Of a DNA stretch of 64,000 nt, positions 8,705 to 18,323 are shown piece after piece. The notes under the pieces were generated by a model. It did not search any database. It worked only from the letters and a program-made list of their open reading frames with translations, and was not told where the DNA came from. The position numbers were made by a program, and so were the translations under genes. Each line of letters starts with the position of its first letter. Position 1 is the first letter of the stretch. Origin of the DNA: CAWBRT01 sp963832365 (GTDB lineage: Bacteria > Acidobacteriota > Terriglobia > Terriglobales > Acidobacteriaceae); assembly GCA_963832365.1 (NCBI GenBank), contig CAWHUL010000013.1, forward strand, positions 1-64,000, read 5' to 3'.

Positions 8705-9964
8705 ATGGCTACGGATCGTCTTCCGAACCGCTGGGGAATTGCTGTTGCAGCGGTCATCATGCAGATATGTCTGGGCGCGGTGTACGGCTGGAGCGTGTTC
8801 GTCAAGCCGCTGATCGGCACTGAACACTGGACGCTCACTCAGGTCTCGCTCAACTTTACACTCTCGATTGCGTTCCTCGGCGTGGGAACGGTGATCGGTG
8901 GATTATGGCAAGACCGCGTGGGACCGCGCCGGGTAGCGACAGTCGCCGGTATCCTTTACGGCTTGGGCTACATGGCTGCCGCCCTGGCGGCATCGCGTCA
9001 TTCGCTAGGCGGTCTCTATTTCGGTTATGGAGCCCTGGCCGGTGTTGGCATGGGGATGGGCTATATCTGCCCGGTTGCCACGCTGGTGAAATGGTTCCCG
9101 GATCGTCGCGGCCTGATGACCGGCGTTGCAGTTTGCGGCTATGGCGCCGGCGCGCTGGTGATGAGCCCCATTGCGGCCCGCGAAATCCTGGCGAAGGGAG
9201 TGCCCGCGACCTTTCTGACCTTGGGCATCGCGTATTTGCTTTTGGTAGTGATTACGGCTCAGTTCTACAAAAACCCGCCTCAGGGATGGCGTCCCGAGGG
9301 ATGGGAGGCGCGCTCCTCGGTCGCGAAGGCGGCTACAACCTATGAGTTCACAGTGAAAGAGGCGATGGCGACGTGGCAGTTCTGGCTGCTGCTGGTCATG
9401 CTCTTTCTGAATGTTTCGGCGGGAATCATGATTATCAGCCAAGCCTCGCCAATGGCGCAGCAACTGGTTGGCCTGACGCCTGTGGCCGCCGCTGGGATTG
9501 TGGGGGTGATCTCGATCTTCAACGGACTGGGACGCATCTTTTGGGCTGCCGTTTCCGACTATCTCGGACGCGCCCGGGTGTACCTGCTGCTTTTCCTGAT
9601 TCAGGTGGTCGTCTTCTTTGCACTGCCGCACCTGCACACGGCTGCGCTGTTCACCACGGCGGTGGCCGTCGTCGGCCTCTGCTACGGTGGTGGCTTCGGC
9701 ACCATGCCGTCGTTCACGGCGGATTTCTTTGGCGCAAAATACATGGGCGGAATCTACGGATGGATACTGCTGGCTTGGGCAGCCGGTGCGATTCCTTCGC
9801 CGATTTTGATTGCCCGTGTCCGGCAGACGACAGGGCAGTACACCACCGCGATTCACGTTATCGCGATCGTGATGCTCTGCTCGCTAGTTTTGCCGCTCAT
9901 AGCGAGGCGTCCAAAACGCGAGTTGGAGAAGCCGGCGGCAACTTCGGAAATACGGGCCGCATAG
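8705..9964 (+). CDS. MFS carrier of the oxalate/formate antiporter (OFA) family
   Basis: I prefer the ATG at 8705 because GAAGGAGA lies at the right distance; an in-frame GTG at 8690 overlaps that site. The roughly 419-residue product has about twelve membrane helices. OFA-type features are the N-terminal NRWGIAVAAVIMQICLGAVYGWSVF, which links helix 1 to a YGWS motif, and GWILLAWAAGAIPSP in helix 11. Members exchange oxalate, formate or other small monocarboxylates; the substrate here is unknown. It lies 111 bp after fdhD on the same strand and may be co-transcribed. Confidence 0.8.
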   Translation: MATDRLPNRWGIAVAAVIMQICLGAVYGWSVFVKPLIGTEHWTLTQVSLNFTLSIAFLGVGTVIGGLWQDRVGPRRVATVAGILYGLGYMAAALAASRHSLGGLYFGYGALAGVGMGMGYICPVATLVKWFPDRRGLMTGVAVCGYGAGALVMSPIAAREILAKGVPATFLTLGIAYLLLVVITAQFYKNPPQGWRPEGWEARSSVAKAATTYEFTVKEAMATWQFWLLLVMLFLNVSAGIMIISQASPMAQQLVGLTPVAAAGIVGVISIFNGLGRIFWAAVSDYLGRARVYLLLFLIQVVVFFALPHLHTAALFTTAVAVVGLCYGGGFGTMPSFTADFFGAKYMGGIYGWILLAWAAGAIPSPILIARVRQTTGQYTTAIHVIAIVMLCSLVLPLIARRPKRELEKPAATSEIRAA

Positions 9965-10110
9965 CCCCAATTCCGGCTGCTCTGAATTGCTGCGTGCGTC
10001 GGAGTGATACAAGATGCTCATGCCGCGGATGCGCCGGGGAGACGCATGTGGCCGTTGCCTCCGCGGGCGCGCGGGCTGCCAAAGCCCCAAGAAGCTCGTA
10101 AAATAGGAGT

Positions 10111-12558
10111 ATGTTTCCCAAATCCGGTTACTTGCGTCTTGTTCTTGTCATTCTTGTCAGTTTCCTTTTCGGGGAAAGTTTCGTACGCGCCGATAACGCC
10201 GCCTTCGATCTGTCAGGACCGCGTCTGGAGTTGAAGGTGACGCGGGCAGAGAAAACGCTGCCGGTTTCGCAGGTGCCAAACCTTCAGCCCGGCGACCGGT
10301 TGTGGATTCACCCGCTGCTGCCTTCCAGCCAATCCGTGCGTTATTTGCTGGTGGTTGTGTTCCTGAGGGGCTCGACCAATCCGCCGCCGGAAAACTGGTT
10401 CACCCGGGCCGAAACCTGGACCACGCAGGTGCGGCAGGGTGGAATCTTCGTCACTGTTCCCCAGGACGCGCAGCAGGCGTTGTTGTTGCTGGCGCCGCAG
10501 ACCGGAGGCGACTTCAACACCCTGCGTTCCAGCGTGCGCGGCAAGCCCGGTGCCTTCGTGAGGGCCTCGCAGGACCTCGACCAGGCGAGTCTCGACCGCT
10601 CGCGCCTTGACCGATACCTCGACATCATCAAGCAGACATCCAACACCGAACCCGAGGCGCTGCATGAGCGCTCCGTGCTGCTCGCCCGCAGCTTGAGCAT
10701 CAAGCTCGATCAGCAATGCTTTGATAAGCCCACCGCGCAGCAGGCCCCCTGCCTGATGCAAAACACCGGGCAACTTGTATTGGAAGACGGTCACAGTCAA
10801 TCGATGGTGGCCGCACTCACCTCCGGGCCTAACTCCGATCTGATTGGCGTGCTCAGCACGACGAAACAGGCTGGAGGAGGAGCCTACAGCCCCTACGTCG
10901 GAGCAGTTATGGATATGGCGCGAATCCTGGAAAACCTGCATACGGCGGAATTCCAGTACATTCCGGCTCTGACGCTATGGAAGGGCGACGTGGTGGAGCT
11001 GAGGCTGAACAATCCTCCGTCTTTTCGCAAGCCAAAATCGGTTCTGGTGGTGGGTCTGCCCGCGGTGGAAGCGGCGCAGTTTCCGCCGCTGCGTCCGGTG
11101 AATTCGAAGCAGGTATTTTGTCTCGAACGGCCTGCGCTGGTATTGCCGCTGGATGGTGCTCCGCTGGTGTTCTCCACCGGGTACGCGCACGATCTGGTTC
11201 TGCGCGTGAAGGGGAAATCCGGCCAGATCACGGATCTGCCTATCCATGCGGATGCCGCGCGCGGCGGAGTCGTGATCGATACGCACACGCTCAACGCCGG
11301 CAGCCTCGATGTGGAGTTGACGGGAACGGTGCGTGGTTACTGGGGATTTGAAGCCTTCGACGGACCTGCGCTTCATCTGCGCAGCGCACATGCGGCGAAG
11401 TGGACGATGCCGGCGGCTGATGCGAATGCCCTGGTGGTGGGACGCGAGGACGTGCTGCATCCGCAAGCCGACGATGCCGCTTGCGTCGAGCAGGTCTCCA
11501 TCAAGGATGAGCACGGCAAAACCGCCAAGGCCGTCTGGAAGCTGAGCAAGCCGAATGAGCTTGAGGTGAAGGTGCCGCTGAAAGACGCCGCTCCGGGACG
11601 GCTGACGATGCTGATAAAGAAACACGGCCTGACGCAGCCGGATGAACTTCCACTCCAGGCTTATTCTGAAGCTGGGCACCTCGACAATCTGGTGATTCAC
11701 GCTGGCGACCAGCAGGGCGTGCTGAAAGGAACGCGGCTGGACCAGGTGGCCGGCCTTGAAGTCAACGGGACTCATTTCGTTCCGGCGGGACTGAAGCGCG
11801 CGCAACAGAAGGACGAACTCGAATTATCGGCGCCGAGTGCGGCTCCGGCGGTGGCCTTGCAGCCGGACCAGAAACTCCTGGCGCACGTCGCGCTCAAGGA
11901 TGGCCGGGTTCTGGAATTGCAAACCACGGTTGAATCGGCGCGGCCCAAGGTTTCCCTCATCGGCAAGAGCGTACAGATGTCGCAGGGCGCAGCCCGCTCA
12001 GCCATTCGGCTGGCAAACCAGGACGATCTTCCGCAGAACGGGCGACTGTCATTTTTCCTCAAGGCGGAAACTCCCACGACGTTTCCTCGCAGCGCGAAGA
12101 TCGAAGTCGCTGCGGAAGACGATTCGTTCCATGTGTCGTTGAGTTTCGCCGACGGCAACTTGACGTTGCAGGACCCCAAGACCGCACTGGCCGTGCTCGA
12201 TCCGCTCAAGAGCTTTGGGCCCTCGGCATTCGGCCCGCTGCGCTTTCGTCCGGTTGACGCCAACGGCGCGGCGGGCGATTGGCAACCGCTGGCAACGCTT
12301 GTGCGGATTCCCACGCTCAAGGAGATACGCTGCCCGGATAGTCCGGACAAGCAATGCACATTGCTCGGGGCGAACCTGTTCCTGATCGACTCGGTTGCCT
12401 CCGACGCAGCGTTCACGCATGCCGTGCCGGTGCCTGTCGGATTCGCCGGCCCGACGCTTGCCGTGCCGCGTCCGAACGGAACGCTTTTGTATCTGAAGCT
12501 GCGCGACGATCCGGCGGCGGTCAACGCGGCAACGCTTCCGGTGCTGCCGGAGGAATAG
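10111..12558 (+). CDS. Large secreted protein of unknown function
   Basis: The 815-residue protein has a signal peptide (hydrophobic core at about 8-21, cleavage near VRAD) and no transmembrane segment after it. The rest is mostly beta-rich, with Pro/Gly turns and several blocks of similar style (for example residues 360-450 and 520-640), which suggests stacked immunoglobulin-like modules; no named domain is recognised. It has several cysteines (QQCFDKP, APCLMQN, VFCLER, RCPDSPDKQC), consistent with disulfides outside the cytoplasm. AGGAG sits unusually close to the ATG, so the true start may be slightly downstream. I recall proteins like this only from Acidobacteria. Confidence 0.7.
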   Translation: MFPKSGYLRLVLVILVSFLFGESFVRADNAAFDLSGPRLELKVTRAEKTLPVSQVPNLQPGDRLWIHPLLPSSQSVRYLLVVVFLRGSTNPPPENWFTRAETWTTQVRQGGIFVTVPQDAQQALLLLAPQTGGDFNTLRSSVRGKPGAFVRASQDLDQASLDRSRLDRYLDIIKQTSNTEPEALHERSVLLARSLSIKLDQQCFDKPTAQQAPCLMQNTGQLVLEDGHSQSMVAALTSGPNSDLIGVLSTTKQAGGGAYSPYVGAVMDMARILENLHTAEFQYIPALTLWKGDVVELRLNNPPSFRKPKSVLVVGLPAVEAAQFPPLRPVNSKQVFCLERPALVLPLDGAPLVFSTGYAHDLVLRVKGKSGQITDLPIHADAARGGVVIDTHTLNAGSLDVELTGTVRGYWGFEAFDGPALHLRSAHAAKWTMPAADANALVVGREDVLHPQADDAACVEQVSIKDEHGKTAKAVWKLSKPNELEVKVPLKDAAPGRLTMLIKKHGLTQPDELPLQAYSEAGHLDNLVIHAGDQQGVLKGTRLDQVAGLEVNGTHFVPAGLKRAQQKDELELSAPSAAPAVALQPDQKLLAHVALKDGRVLELQTTVESARPKVSLIGKSVQMSQGAARSAIRLANQDDLPQNGRLSFFLKAETPTTFPRSAKIEVAAEDDSFHVSLSFADGNLTLQDPKTALAVLDPLKSFGPSAFGPLRFRPVDANGAAGDWQPLATLVRIPTLKEIRCPDSPDKQCTLLGANLFLIDSVASDAAFTHAVPVPVGFAGPTLAVPRPNGTLLYLKLRDDPAAVNAATLPVLPEE

Positions 12559-12620
12559 ACGACTACGTCAAGAGCAAGCCCCATTCTGAAAACGATAGGC
12601 ACCCGCATAACAACTCTAGT

Positions 12621-12758
12621 GTGTCATTCTGAGCGACCAGCGGGAGCGAAGAATCCCTATAAGGCAGGGGTGGAATGCAGCCAGAGGATTCTATGGATAC
12701 CCAGAACGACACGGGTCGGGATAGTCTCATGGGATGTTTCGCTGCGCTCAACATGACA
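12621..12758. repeat. REP-like intergenic inverted repeat (GTCATTCTGAGCG type)
   Basis: Two imperfect inverted arms face each other: GTCATTCTGAGCGACC near 12622 and CTGCGCTCAACATGACA near 12743. Related arms occur at 45980, 51334 and 60993. Such units are common between genes in acidobacterial genomes and create spurious frames beginning MLSAAKHP on the reverse strand. Confidence 0.6.
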
Positions 12759-12970
12759 GCACCAGGGCAAAGTCAACCCTGCGCCGGCATCACGGCGCAA
12801 GGGTAGAGCAACCGAGCGGTAGGCAGCGAAGCATATATTTTTTTGCGCAGGCCAGCTAAAGTAAAGAGGTCATCTTGAATTATCTTTTGGATGAATGATT
12901 TCATGGAACGGTTCGTCCCTGATGGCACGAGGAAGGCGCCATCCGGGCACCTAACGGAAGAGGACAGTTC

Positions 12971-14338
12971 ATGAGCAATATCTTGCAATCTATCCCCGTC
13001 GGAGAAAAAGTTGGGATCGCCTTCTCGGGAGGCTTGGACACCAGCGCGGCAATCTACTGGATGCGCGAGAAGGGCGCGATCCCCTACTGCTACACGGCGA
13101 ATCTGGGGCAGCCCGACGAGTCGAACTATGAAGACATCCCGCGCCGGGCGCTGGAATTAGGCGCGGAGAAGGCTCGCCTGCTCGACTGCCGTGTGCAACT
13201 GGTGCGCGAGGGACTGGCCGCGCTACAGTGCGGGGCCTTCCACATTTCGACCGCCGGGGTGCCCTACTTCAACACCACGCCTATCGGACGCGCCGTGACC
13301 GGCACCATGCTGGTGGGCGCAATGAAGGAAGATGAAGTCAACATCTGGGGCGATGGCAGCACTTACAAGGGCAACGACATCGAGCGCTTTTACCGCTACG
13401 GCTTGCTGGTCAATCCGAATCTGCGCGTCTACAAACCCTGGCTCGATCAGAAGTTCATCGACGAACTCGGCGGGCGCAAGGAAATGTCTGAGCTGCTGGA
13501 AAAAGCGGGCCTGCACTACCGGATGAGCAAGGAGAAAGCCTACTCGACGGATTCCAATATCTGGGGCGCCACGCACGAGGCGAAGGATCTCGAGTTCCTC
13601 AACAAGGGGATGAAGATCGTGGAGCCGATTATGGGCGTGGCACACTGGCGCGACGACGTTGCAGTCAAGCCCGAAGAAGTTCGCATCGGCTTTGCCGAGG
13701 GACTGCCCGTGGCGCTGAACGGGAAGAGCTTTGCCGGCGAAGTGGACCTGGTGATGGAGGCAAATGCAATCGGCGGACGCCACGGCCTTGGAATGTCGGA
13801 CCAGATCGAGAACCGCATCATCGAGGCGAAGAGCCGCGGCGTTTACGAAGCGCCGGGTATGGCATTACTGTTCATTGCCTACGAACGGCTGATTACCGGA
13901 ATTCACAACGAAGGCACCCTGGAACAATACCGCGACATGGGACGCCGGTTGGGACGCCTGATGTATGAGGGCCGGTGGTTCGATCCGCAGTCGATGATGC
14001 TGCGTGAGACGATGCAGCGCTGGGTGGCCAAGCCAATCACCGGCGAGGTGACACTGGAACTGCGCCGCGGCAACGATTACACGATTCTGAATACCGAGAG
14101 TCCCAACCTGACGTATGCGCCGGAGCGCCTGACGATGGAAAAGAACATGGAGGGCGCGTTCACGCCGATGGATCGCATTGGCCAGTTGACGATGCGCAAC
14201 CTGGACATTACCGACAGCCGGGCAAAACTTTTTATCTACGCGCATACGGGGCTGATTGGTCCGCACGCCTTCGAAGGGCTGCGCCTGCTGGACGGGGCAA
14301 CCGAACCGACGAAGGATACAAAGCCGGGGAAGAAATAA
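12971..14338 (+). CDS. argG: Argininosuccinate synthase
   Basis: ArgG joins citrulline and aspartate using ATP in the penultimate step of arginine synthesis. The 455-residue protein is of the longer E. coli-like class: the P-loop-type pyrophosphatase motif IAFSGGLDTSAAIYWM lies near residue 16, followed by YTANLGQPDE, the citrulline/aspartate region GVPYFNTTPIGRAVTGT, and WGDGSTYKGNDIERFYRYG. The ATG at 12971 follows AGAGGACAG. No other arginine genes flank it, so it stands as a single-gene unit between two repeat-rich gaps. Confidence 0.95.
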   Translation: MSNILQSIPVGEKVGIAFSGGLDTSAAIYWMREKGAIPYCYTANLGQPDESNYEDIPRRALELGAEKARLLDCRVQLVREGLAALQCGAFHISTAGVPYFNTTPIGRAVTGTMLVGAMKEDEVNIWGDGSTYKGNDIERFYRYGLLVNPNLRVYKPWLDQKFIDELGGRKEMSELLEKAGLHYRMSKEKAYSTDSNIWGATHEAKDLEFLNKGMKIVEPIMGVAHWRDDVAVKPEEVRIGFAEGLPVALNGKSFAGEVDLVMEANAIGGRHGLGMSDQIENRIIEAKSRGVYEAPGMALLFIAYERLITGIHNEGTLEQYRDMGRRLGRLMYEGRWFDPQSMMLRETMQRWVAKPITGEVTLELRRGNDYTILNTESPNLTYAPERLTMEKNMEGAFTPMDRIGQLTMRNLDITDSRAKLFIYAHTGLIGPHAFEGLRLLDGATEPTKDTKPGKK

Positions 14339-14771
14339 CCGAGGGGCGGAGAGGCAGCGATGGCATGTCGGAGGATGGGTACTATGATTTCAATTCCAGA
14401 TGCAATGGATCAAGCCGGTCAATATCTGCAAGCGCTTGTATGGTGCCAATCCGATTCCGGTGTGAAACGATCAGAAAGGAAGTGGCAAGGCGCGGAGATT
14501 GGCGCGAGCATAGCATCCTCCCTTCCGATTTCTGCTCAACCGCACGAACAAGGGTGCCTACCAGCTTGAGTATCGGGTATTTCTTTGGATCGCACGTGGG
14601 TAATATCGTTACGTAAGAAGGAATTATCCTTATTCCGGTCCGGTCATAGCGGAGCCGCGAGAGTAGCAGAAAACTCATGGCAACGGTCATGGCGAACGAA
14701 AGCCCCACCCAAGCTTCGCTTGAATGGGGCACCCGCATGTCCAGTAAGTTGCTACGCCCGATCCGCTTCGC
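14339..14771. other. Intergenic gap with one stem-loop repeat
   Basis: Short overlapping frames at 14360-14616 show no protein-like features. The only clear structure is a near-perfect hairpin at 14702-14730 of the CCCCACCCAAGC type, a dispersed family in this window. Confidence 0.4.
14702..14735. repeat. Stem-loop repeat, CCCCACCCAAGC family
   Basis: GCCCCACCCAAGC and GCTTGAATGGGGC pair across a short loop. The unit lies 40 bp from the 3' end of the dehydratase gene, where it could act as a transcription end. The same unit recurs near 51185, 52410 and, in variants, at several other gaps. Confidence 0.65.
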
Positions 14772-16631
14772 TCAGCCGGAGACCTTCTGTGTCACCCGCA
14801 GTTTGGGCACCGTTTCCTTGATTTCAGGCGAGCGCAGGAAGTCGAAGTCGCATCCCTGATCGGCCTGCGTCACCGAGTCGAAGAACAACTTGCGGTAGCC
14901 TCTCTGGTGGTCTTTCCTCTCAGGCTTTACCCAGACAGCCGCGCGCTGCTTCAGCTCGGCATCGCTCACCAGCAGTGAAATCGAACGCGCCGAAACGCTG
15001 AGCTTGATCCGGTCGCCCGAGCGCACCAGCGCCAGAGGTCCGCCGATGGCCGACTCCGGCATCACGTGCAGGACGATGGTGCCGAACGCCGTGCCGCTCA
15101 TCCTGCCGTCGGAGATGCGGACCATATCCTTAACGCCCAGCTTCGCCAGCTTCTTCGGAATCGGCAGATAACCCGCCTCCGGCATTCCAGGCGCGCCAAT
15201 CGGACCGATGCACTTCAGCACCAGAATGTCGTCGGCTTTGACGTCGAGGTTCGGATCGTCGATCCGGTCCGCCATGTCCTGATTGTTTTCAAACACCACT
15301 GCTCGCCCCTCGTGCTCCATCAAGTTGGCCGAAGCCGCCGACTGCTTGATGAGCGCCCCGCCCGGCGCGAGATTGCCTTTCAGAACGGCAACTCCGCCCA
15401 CCTTGTAAATGGGGTTGCTCAGCGGCCGGATCACGTCCTGCTTGAATGGCGCCGGGGCTTTCTCCAGCTCTTCCGCCCAAGTGCGCCCGCTAACCGTGAG
15501 CGCGTCCAGGTGCAGTAACGGTTTCAACTCGCGCATCAAGGCGAGCATGCCTCCGGCCCTGTGGAAGTCCTCCATGTATCCCTGGCCCGAGGGCTTCAGG
15601 TCGACCAATACGGGCGTTTCACGACTCATCGCATCCCACCCGTCCATGTCGATGGCGATGCCAAGCCGTCCGGCGATGGCCGTCAGGTGGACGATGCCGT
15701 TGGTCGAGCCGCCAATCGCCAGCAGGACCCGCATTGCGTTCTCGAACGCCTTTCCCGTCATGATCTTGTCGGGCGTAAGTTTCTGCGCGATCATCTTGAC
15801 GGCCTGGGTGCCGGATTCCTCGGCAATTCGCATGCGGTCGGCTGTCACCGCAGGAGGGCAAGCTCCGCCCGGCATCATCATGCCAAGCCCCTCTGCCATG
15901 CAGGCGACGGTGCTGGCCGTGCCCATCACGGAGCAGAAACCCACGCTCGCCACCAGAGCATTATTGACCTCTTCCACCTCGGCGGCATCGATCTGATCCC
16001 CGCGATACATTCCCCAGTAGCGGCGACAGTCGGTGCAAGCGCCTACGCGAACCCCTCGGTGGCCGCCGGTCAGCATGGCTCCACTCACCAGCGAGATCGC
16101 CGGAATGCCTGCCGAGGCCGCGCCCATCAACTGCGCAGGGACGTTCTTGTCGCAGCCGCCGATCATGACCACCGCATCCATCGGCTGCGCCCGAATCATT
16201 TCCTCGGTGTCGATCGCCAACAGGTTGCGCAAAAACATGCTCGTGGGATAGGCGAAGCTCTCATGGATGGAGATCGTCGGGAATACCATCGGCAATCCGC
16301 CGGCGAGCATGACGCCGCGCTTTACGGCTTCGATCAGTTGCGGGGCATTGCCGTGACAGGGGTTGTAATCGCTTCCGGAGTTGATGATTCCGATGATCGG
16401 ACGCTCGAGAACGTCATCGGTATAACCTGCGCCCTTGATAAACGCCTTGCGCAAAAACAGAGAAAAATCTAAATCGCCGTAGCTCGTCAGCCCCTTGCGG
16501 AGACCGGTCTTACCGTTACCATCGTTTTTCATAGTTGAGAGCACGTCCGGAACAGCAGCAGGCGAGGCCGTAACCTTGATCACGGACAGCGCGCTTTCCC
16601 GGGTTTCACCTTTCAAATTTGCGATCTCCAC
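14772..16631 (-). CDS. IlvD/Edd-family dehydratase, probably for a sugar acid
   Basis: The protein keeps the iron-sulfur cysteines of the family in NPCHGN, GGCDKN and GACTDC, and the conserved GGSTNGIVHLTAIAGR and DGRMSGTAFGTIVLH. The family includes dihydroxyacid dehydratase (IlvD), 6-phosphogluconate dehydratase and pentonate dehydratases. The NPCHG and DCRRYWGMYRG forms and the divergent MFS carrier favour a sugar-acid dehydratase over branched-chain amino acid synthesis. I do not assign ilvD. The frame opens with a GTG at 16631 (619 residues), but homology begins near the internal ATG at 16532 (MKNDG), which may be the true start. Confidence 0.8.
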   Translation of the reverse strand: MEIANLKGETRESALSVIKVTASPAAVPDVLSTMKNDGNGKTGLRKGLTSYGDLDFSLFLRKAFIKGAGYTDDVLERPIIGIINSGSDYNPCHGNAPQLIEAVKRGVMLAGGLPMVFPTISIHESFAYPTSMFLRNLLAIDTEEMIRAQPMDAVVMIGGCDKNVPAQLMGAASAGIPAISLVSGAMLTGGHRGVRVGACTDCRRYWGMYRGDQIDAAEVEEVNNALVASVGFCSVMGTASTVACMAEGLGMMMPGGACPPAVTADRMRIAEESGTQAVKMIAQKLTPDKIMTGKAFENAMRVLLAIGGSTNGIVHLTAIAGRLGIAIDMDGWDAMSRETPVLVDLKPSGQGYMEDFHRAGGMLALMRELKPLLHLDALTVSGRTWAEELEKAPAPFKQDVIRPLSNPIYKVGGVAVLKGNLAPGGALIKQSAASANLMEHEGRAVVFENNQDMADRIDDPNLDVKADDILVLKCIGPIGAPGMPEAGYLPIPKKLAKLGVKDMVRISDGRMSGTAFGTIVLHVMPESAIGGPLALVRSGDRIKLSVSARSISLLVSDAELKQRAAVWVKPERKDHQRGYRKLFFDSVTQADQGCDFDFLRSPEIKETVPKLRVTQKVSG

Positions 16632-16886
16632 GAACGCTACCGCCGAAGAGGGCGGTTGTCAAATCTCGGCCCATGTCGTTTGCCGTCCCGAAGCCCATTT
16701 GGTACTGAGGCAAAAGCGCGCGGGTCTGGCGCCTCGTCGGTGACGGGCTGGCACTCACGTGTAAGATTTTGTTTTCGCGATTGTTATTGCGCGTCTAAAA
16801 GCCGATAATGTCTGCACGTAAGCTATCAAACGTAGACAGAGCAAACTTCCCGTGCAAGCTGGGGACGCATAGCTCAGGAGATCACC

Positions 16887-18233
16887 ATGGCACAAGGCAA
16901 CGTGGGACTAGTCGTCAATGAACAGAAGGTCATGAACAAGGTCTTCTGGAGGCTGACGCCGTTAATGGTGTTTCTGTACATCGTCTCGTACCTTGACCGG
17001 GTAAATGTCGGCTTTGCCGCCCTGACGATGAATAAAGATATAGGGCTTAGTCCGTACATGTATGGATTGGGCGCGGGCATTTTCTTTTGGGGGTACTTCA
17101 TTTTTGAGATTCCCAGCAACCTGATCATGGCCAAGGTCGGCGCGCGAATATGGATCGCCCGTATTCTTTTCTCCTGGGGTTTGGTCGCCATCGCCATGGC
17201 CTGGGTTCAAGGACCCAGAAGCTTTTTGATTATGCGGTTTATCCTGGGCATCGCCGAAGCGGGGTTCTTCCCTGGGGTGATTCTCTACTGGACCTATTGG
17301 TTCCCGGCACGCTACCGGGCACGAATTATTTCCTACTTCATGTTGGCGATTCCGCTTTCGTTTGGCATCGGGGGGCCGATTTCAACCGGGATCATGCATT
17401 TGATGAACGGAGTCCTCGGCCTTAAGGGTTGGCAATGGCTCTTCATCATGGAGGGAGCGCCGGCGCTGCTGCTGCCCATCGTTGTGTACTTATTCCTGCC
17501 GGATAAGCCTAGGGACGCAAAGTGGCTCGACGAGGCCGAGAAAAGCTGGCTGGAGCATGAGTTGGAAGCGGATCGTGAACAGGTTTCTGTAAAGAAGACC
17601 GAGACTAGCGTGAGAAAGACCCTGATGAGTCCGATGGTCTGGGCACTATGCATTATGTATTTCGCCCGCACCGGCTCCAATTACGGTCTCGGACTGTTCA
17701 TGCCGCAAATCATCAAGGCGCAGGGCTACACGAACATGCAGACCGGCTGGATCATGCTCATTCCCTACGTCATCGGTTGCATCGCCATGCTGGCCTTCGG
17801 CTGGAGTTCCGATCGCCGCAAGGAACGTAAATGGCATTTGATTATAGCTTTTGTGCTCATCACGGCGGGCCTGTGGGGAGCCGGTTTGGCCGGACGTACC
17901 ACGCTTTCGCTTGCGGTGCTCTGCATCGCCACGATTGGCATTAACGGCAGCAATCCGCCGTTCTGGCCGCTGCCTTCCGCTTACCTGAAAGGCCCAGCCG
18001 CCGCCGCGGGCATTGCGCTTGTTAACTCGGTGGGCAATCTTGGCGGCTTCGCCGGTCCTTACATGCTCGGCTGGGCCAAGCAGTTCTCGACTAACTTCTC
18101 AAGCGGACTGTACATGCTTGGATGCCTTGGTGTGTTGGGAATGATTGTCACGCTATTCGCCGTTAAGAGTCAGAAGACGGACACGCTAACGCCACAAACG
18201 CCGCAGAAGAAGGCAACGGTGCAAGGAGACTAG
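16887..18233 (+). CDS. MFS carrier of the anion:cation symporter type
   Basis: The 448-residue protein has about twelve helices. The ACS family signature is seen in helix 1 (PLMVFLYIVSYLDRVNVGFA) and in helices 4-5 (FILGIAEAGFFPGVILYWTYWFP). These carriers take up hexuronates, galactonate, tartrate and similar acids with protons. The ATG at 16887 follows CAGGAGATCACC. The gene is divergent from a sugar-acid-type dehydratase with a 255-bp shared promoter region, so I infer uptake and dehydration of the same acid. Its end is followed by a strong hairpin terminator. Confidence 0.85.
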   Translation: MAQGNVGLVVNEQKVMNKVFWRLTPLMVFLYIVSYLDRVNVGFAALTMNKDIGLSPYMYGLGAGIFFWGYFIFEIPSNLIMAKVGARIWIARILFSWGLVAIAMAWVQGPRSFLIMRFILGIAEAGFFPGVILYWTYWFPARYRARIISYFMLAIPLSFGIGGPISTGIMHLMNGVLGLKGWQWLFIMEGAPALLLPIVVYLFLPDKPRDAKWLDEAEKSWLEHELEADREQVSVKKTETSVRKTLMSPMVWALCIMYFARTGSNYGLGLFMPQIIKAQGYTNMQTGWIMLIPYVIGCIAMLAFGWSSDRRKERKWHLIIAFVLITAGLWGAGLAGRTTLSLAVLCIATIGINGSNPPFWPLPSAYLKGPAAAAGIALVNSVGNLGGFAGPYMLGWAKQFSTNFSSGLYMLGCLGVLGMIVTLFAVKSQKTDTLTPQTPQKKATVQGD

Positions 18234-18271
18234 CCGTTTGTAAGCGATGGGGTTCTCTCGTTGTTTGTTCC

Positions 18272-18323
18272 GTGAGGCACCAGGCAAGGCCGCGAAGGCT
18301 GGCAGGGTGCCTCACTTTATTTT
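18272..18323. terminator. Hairpin terminator between convergent genes
   Basis: GTGAGGCACC (18272-18281) pairs perfectly with GGTGCCTCAC (18306-18315) and is followed by TTTATTTT. The stop codon of the reverse-strand gene lies inside the right arm, so the hairpin could end transcription from both sides. Confidence 0.75.

Noticed and set aside
9005..9856. 283-residue reverse frame
   Set aside because: Shadow of the MFS gene, rich in Arg, Gln and His.
12563..12754. Reverse frame starting MLSAAKHP
   Set aside because: It is translated from a REP-like repeat; such frames recur in acidobacterial gaps and are not genes.
15561..16472. 303-residue forward frame
   Set aside because: Opposite the dehydratase gene, whose motifs are complete. 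Shadow.
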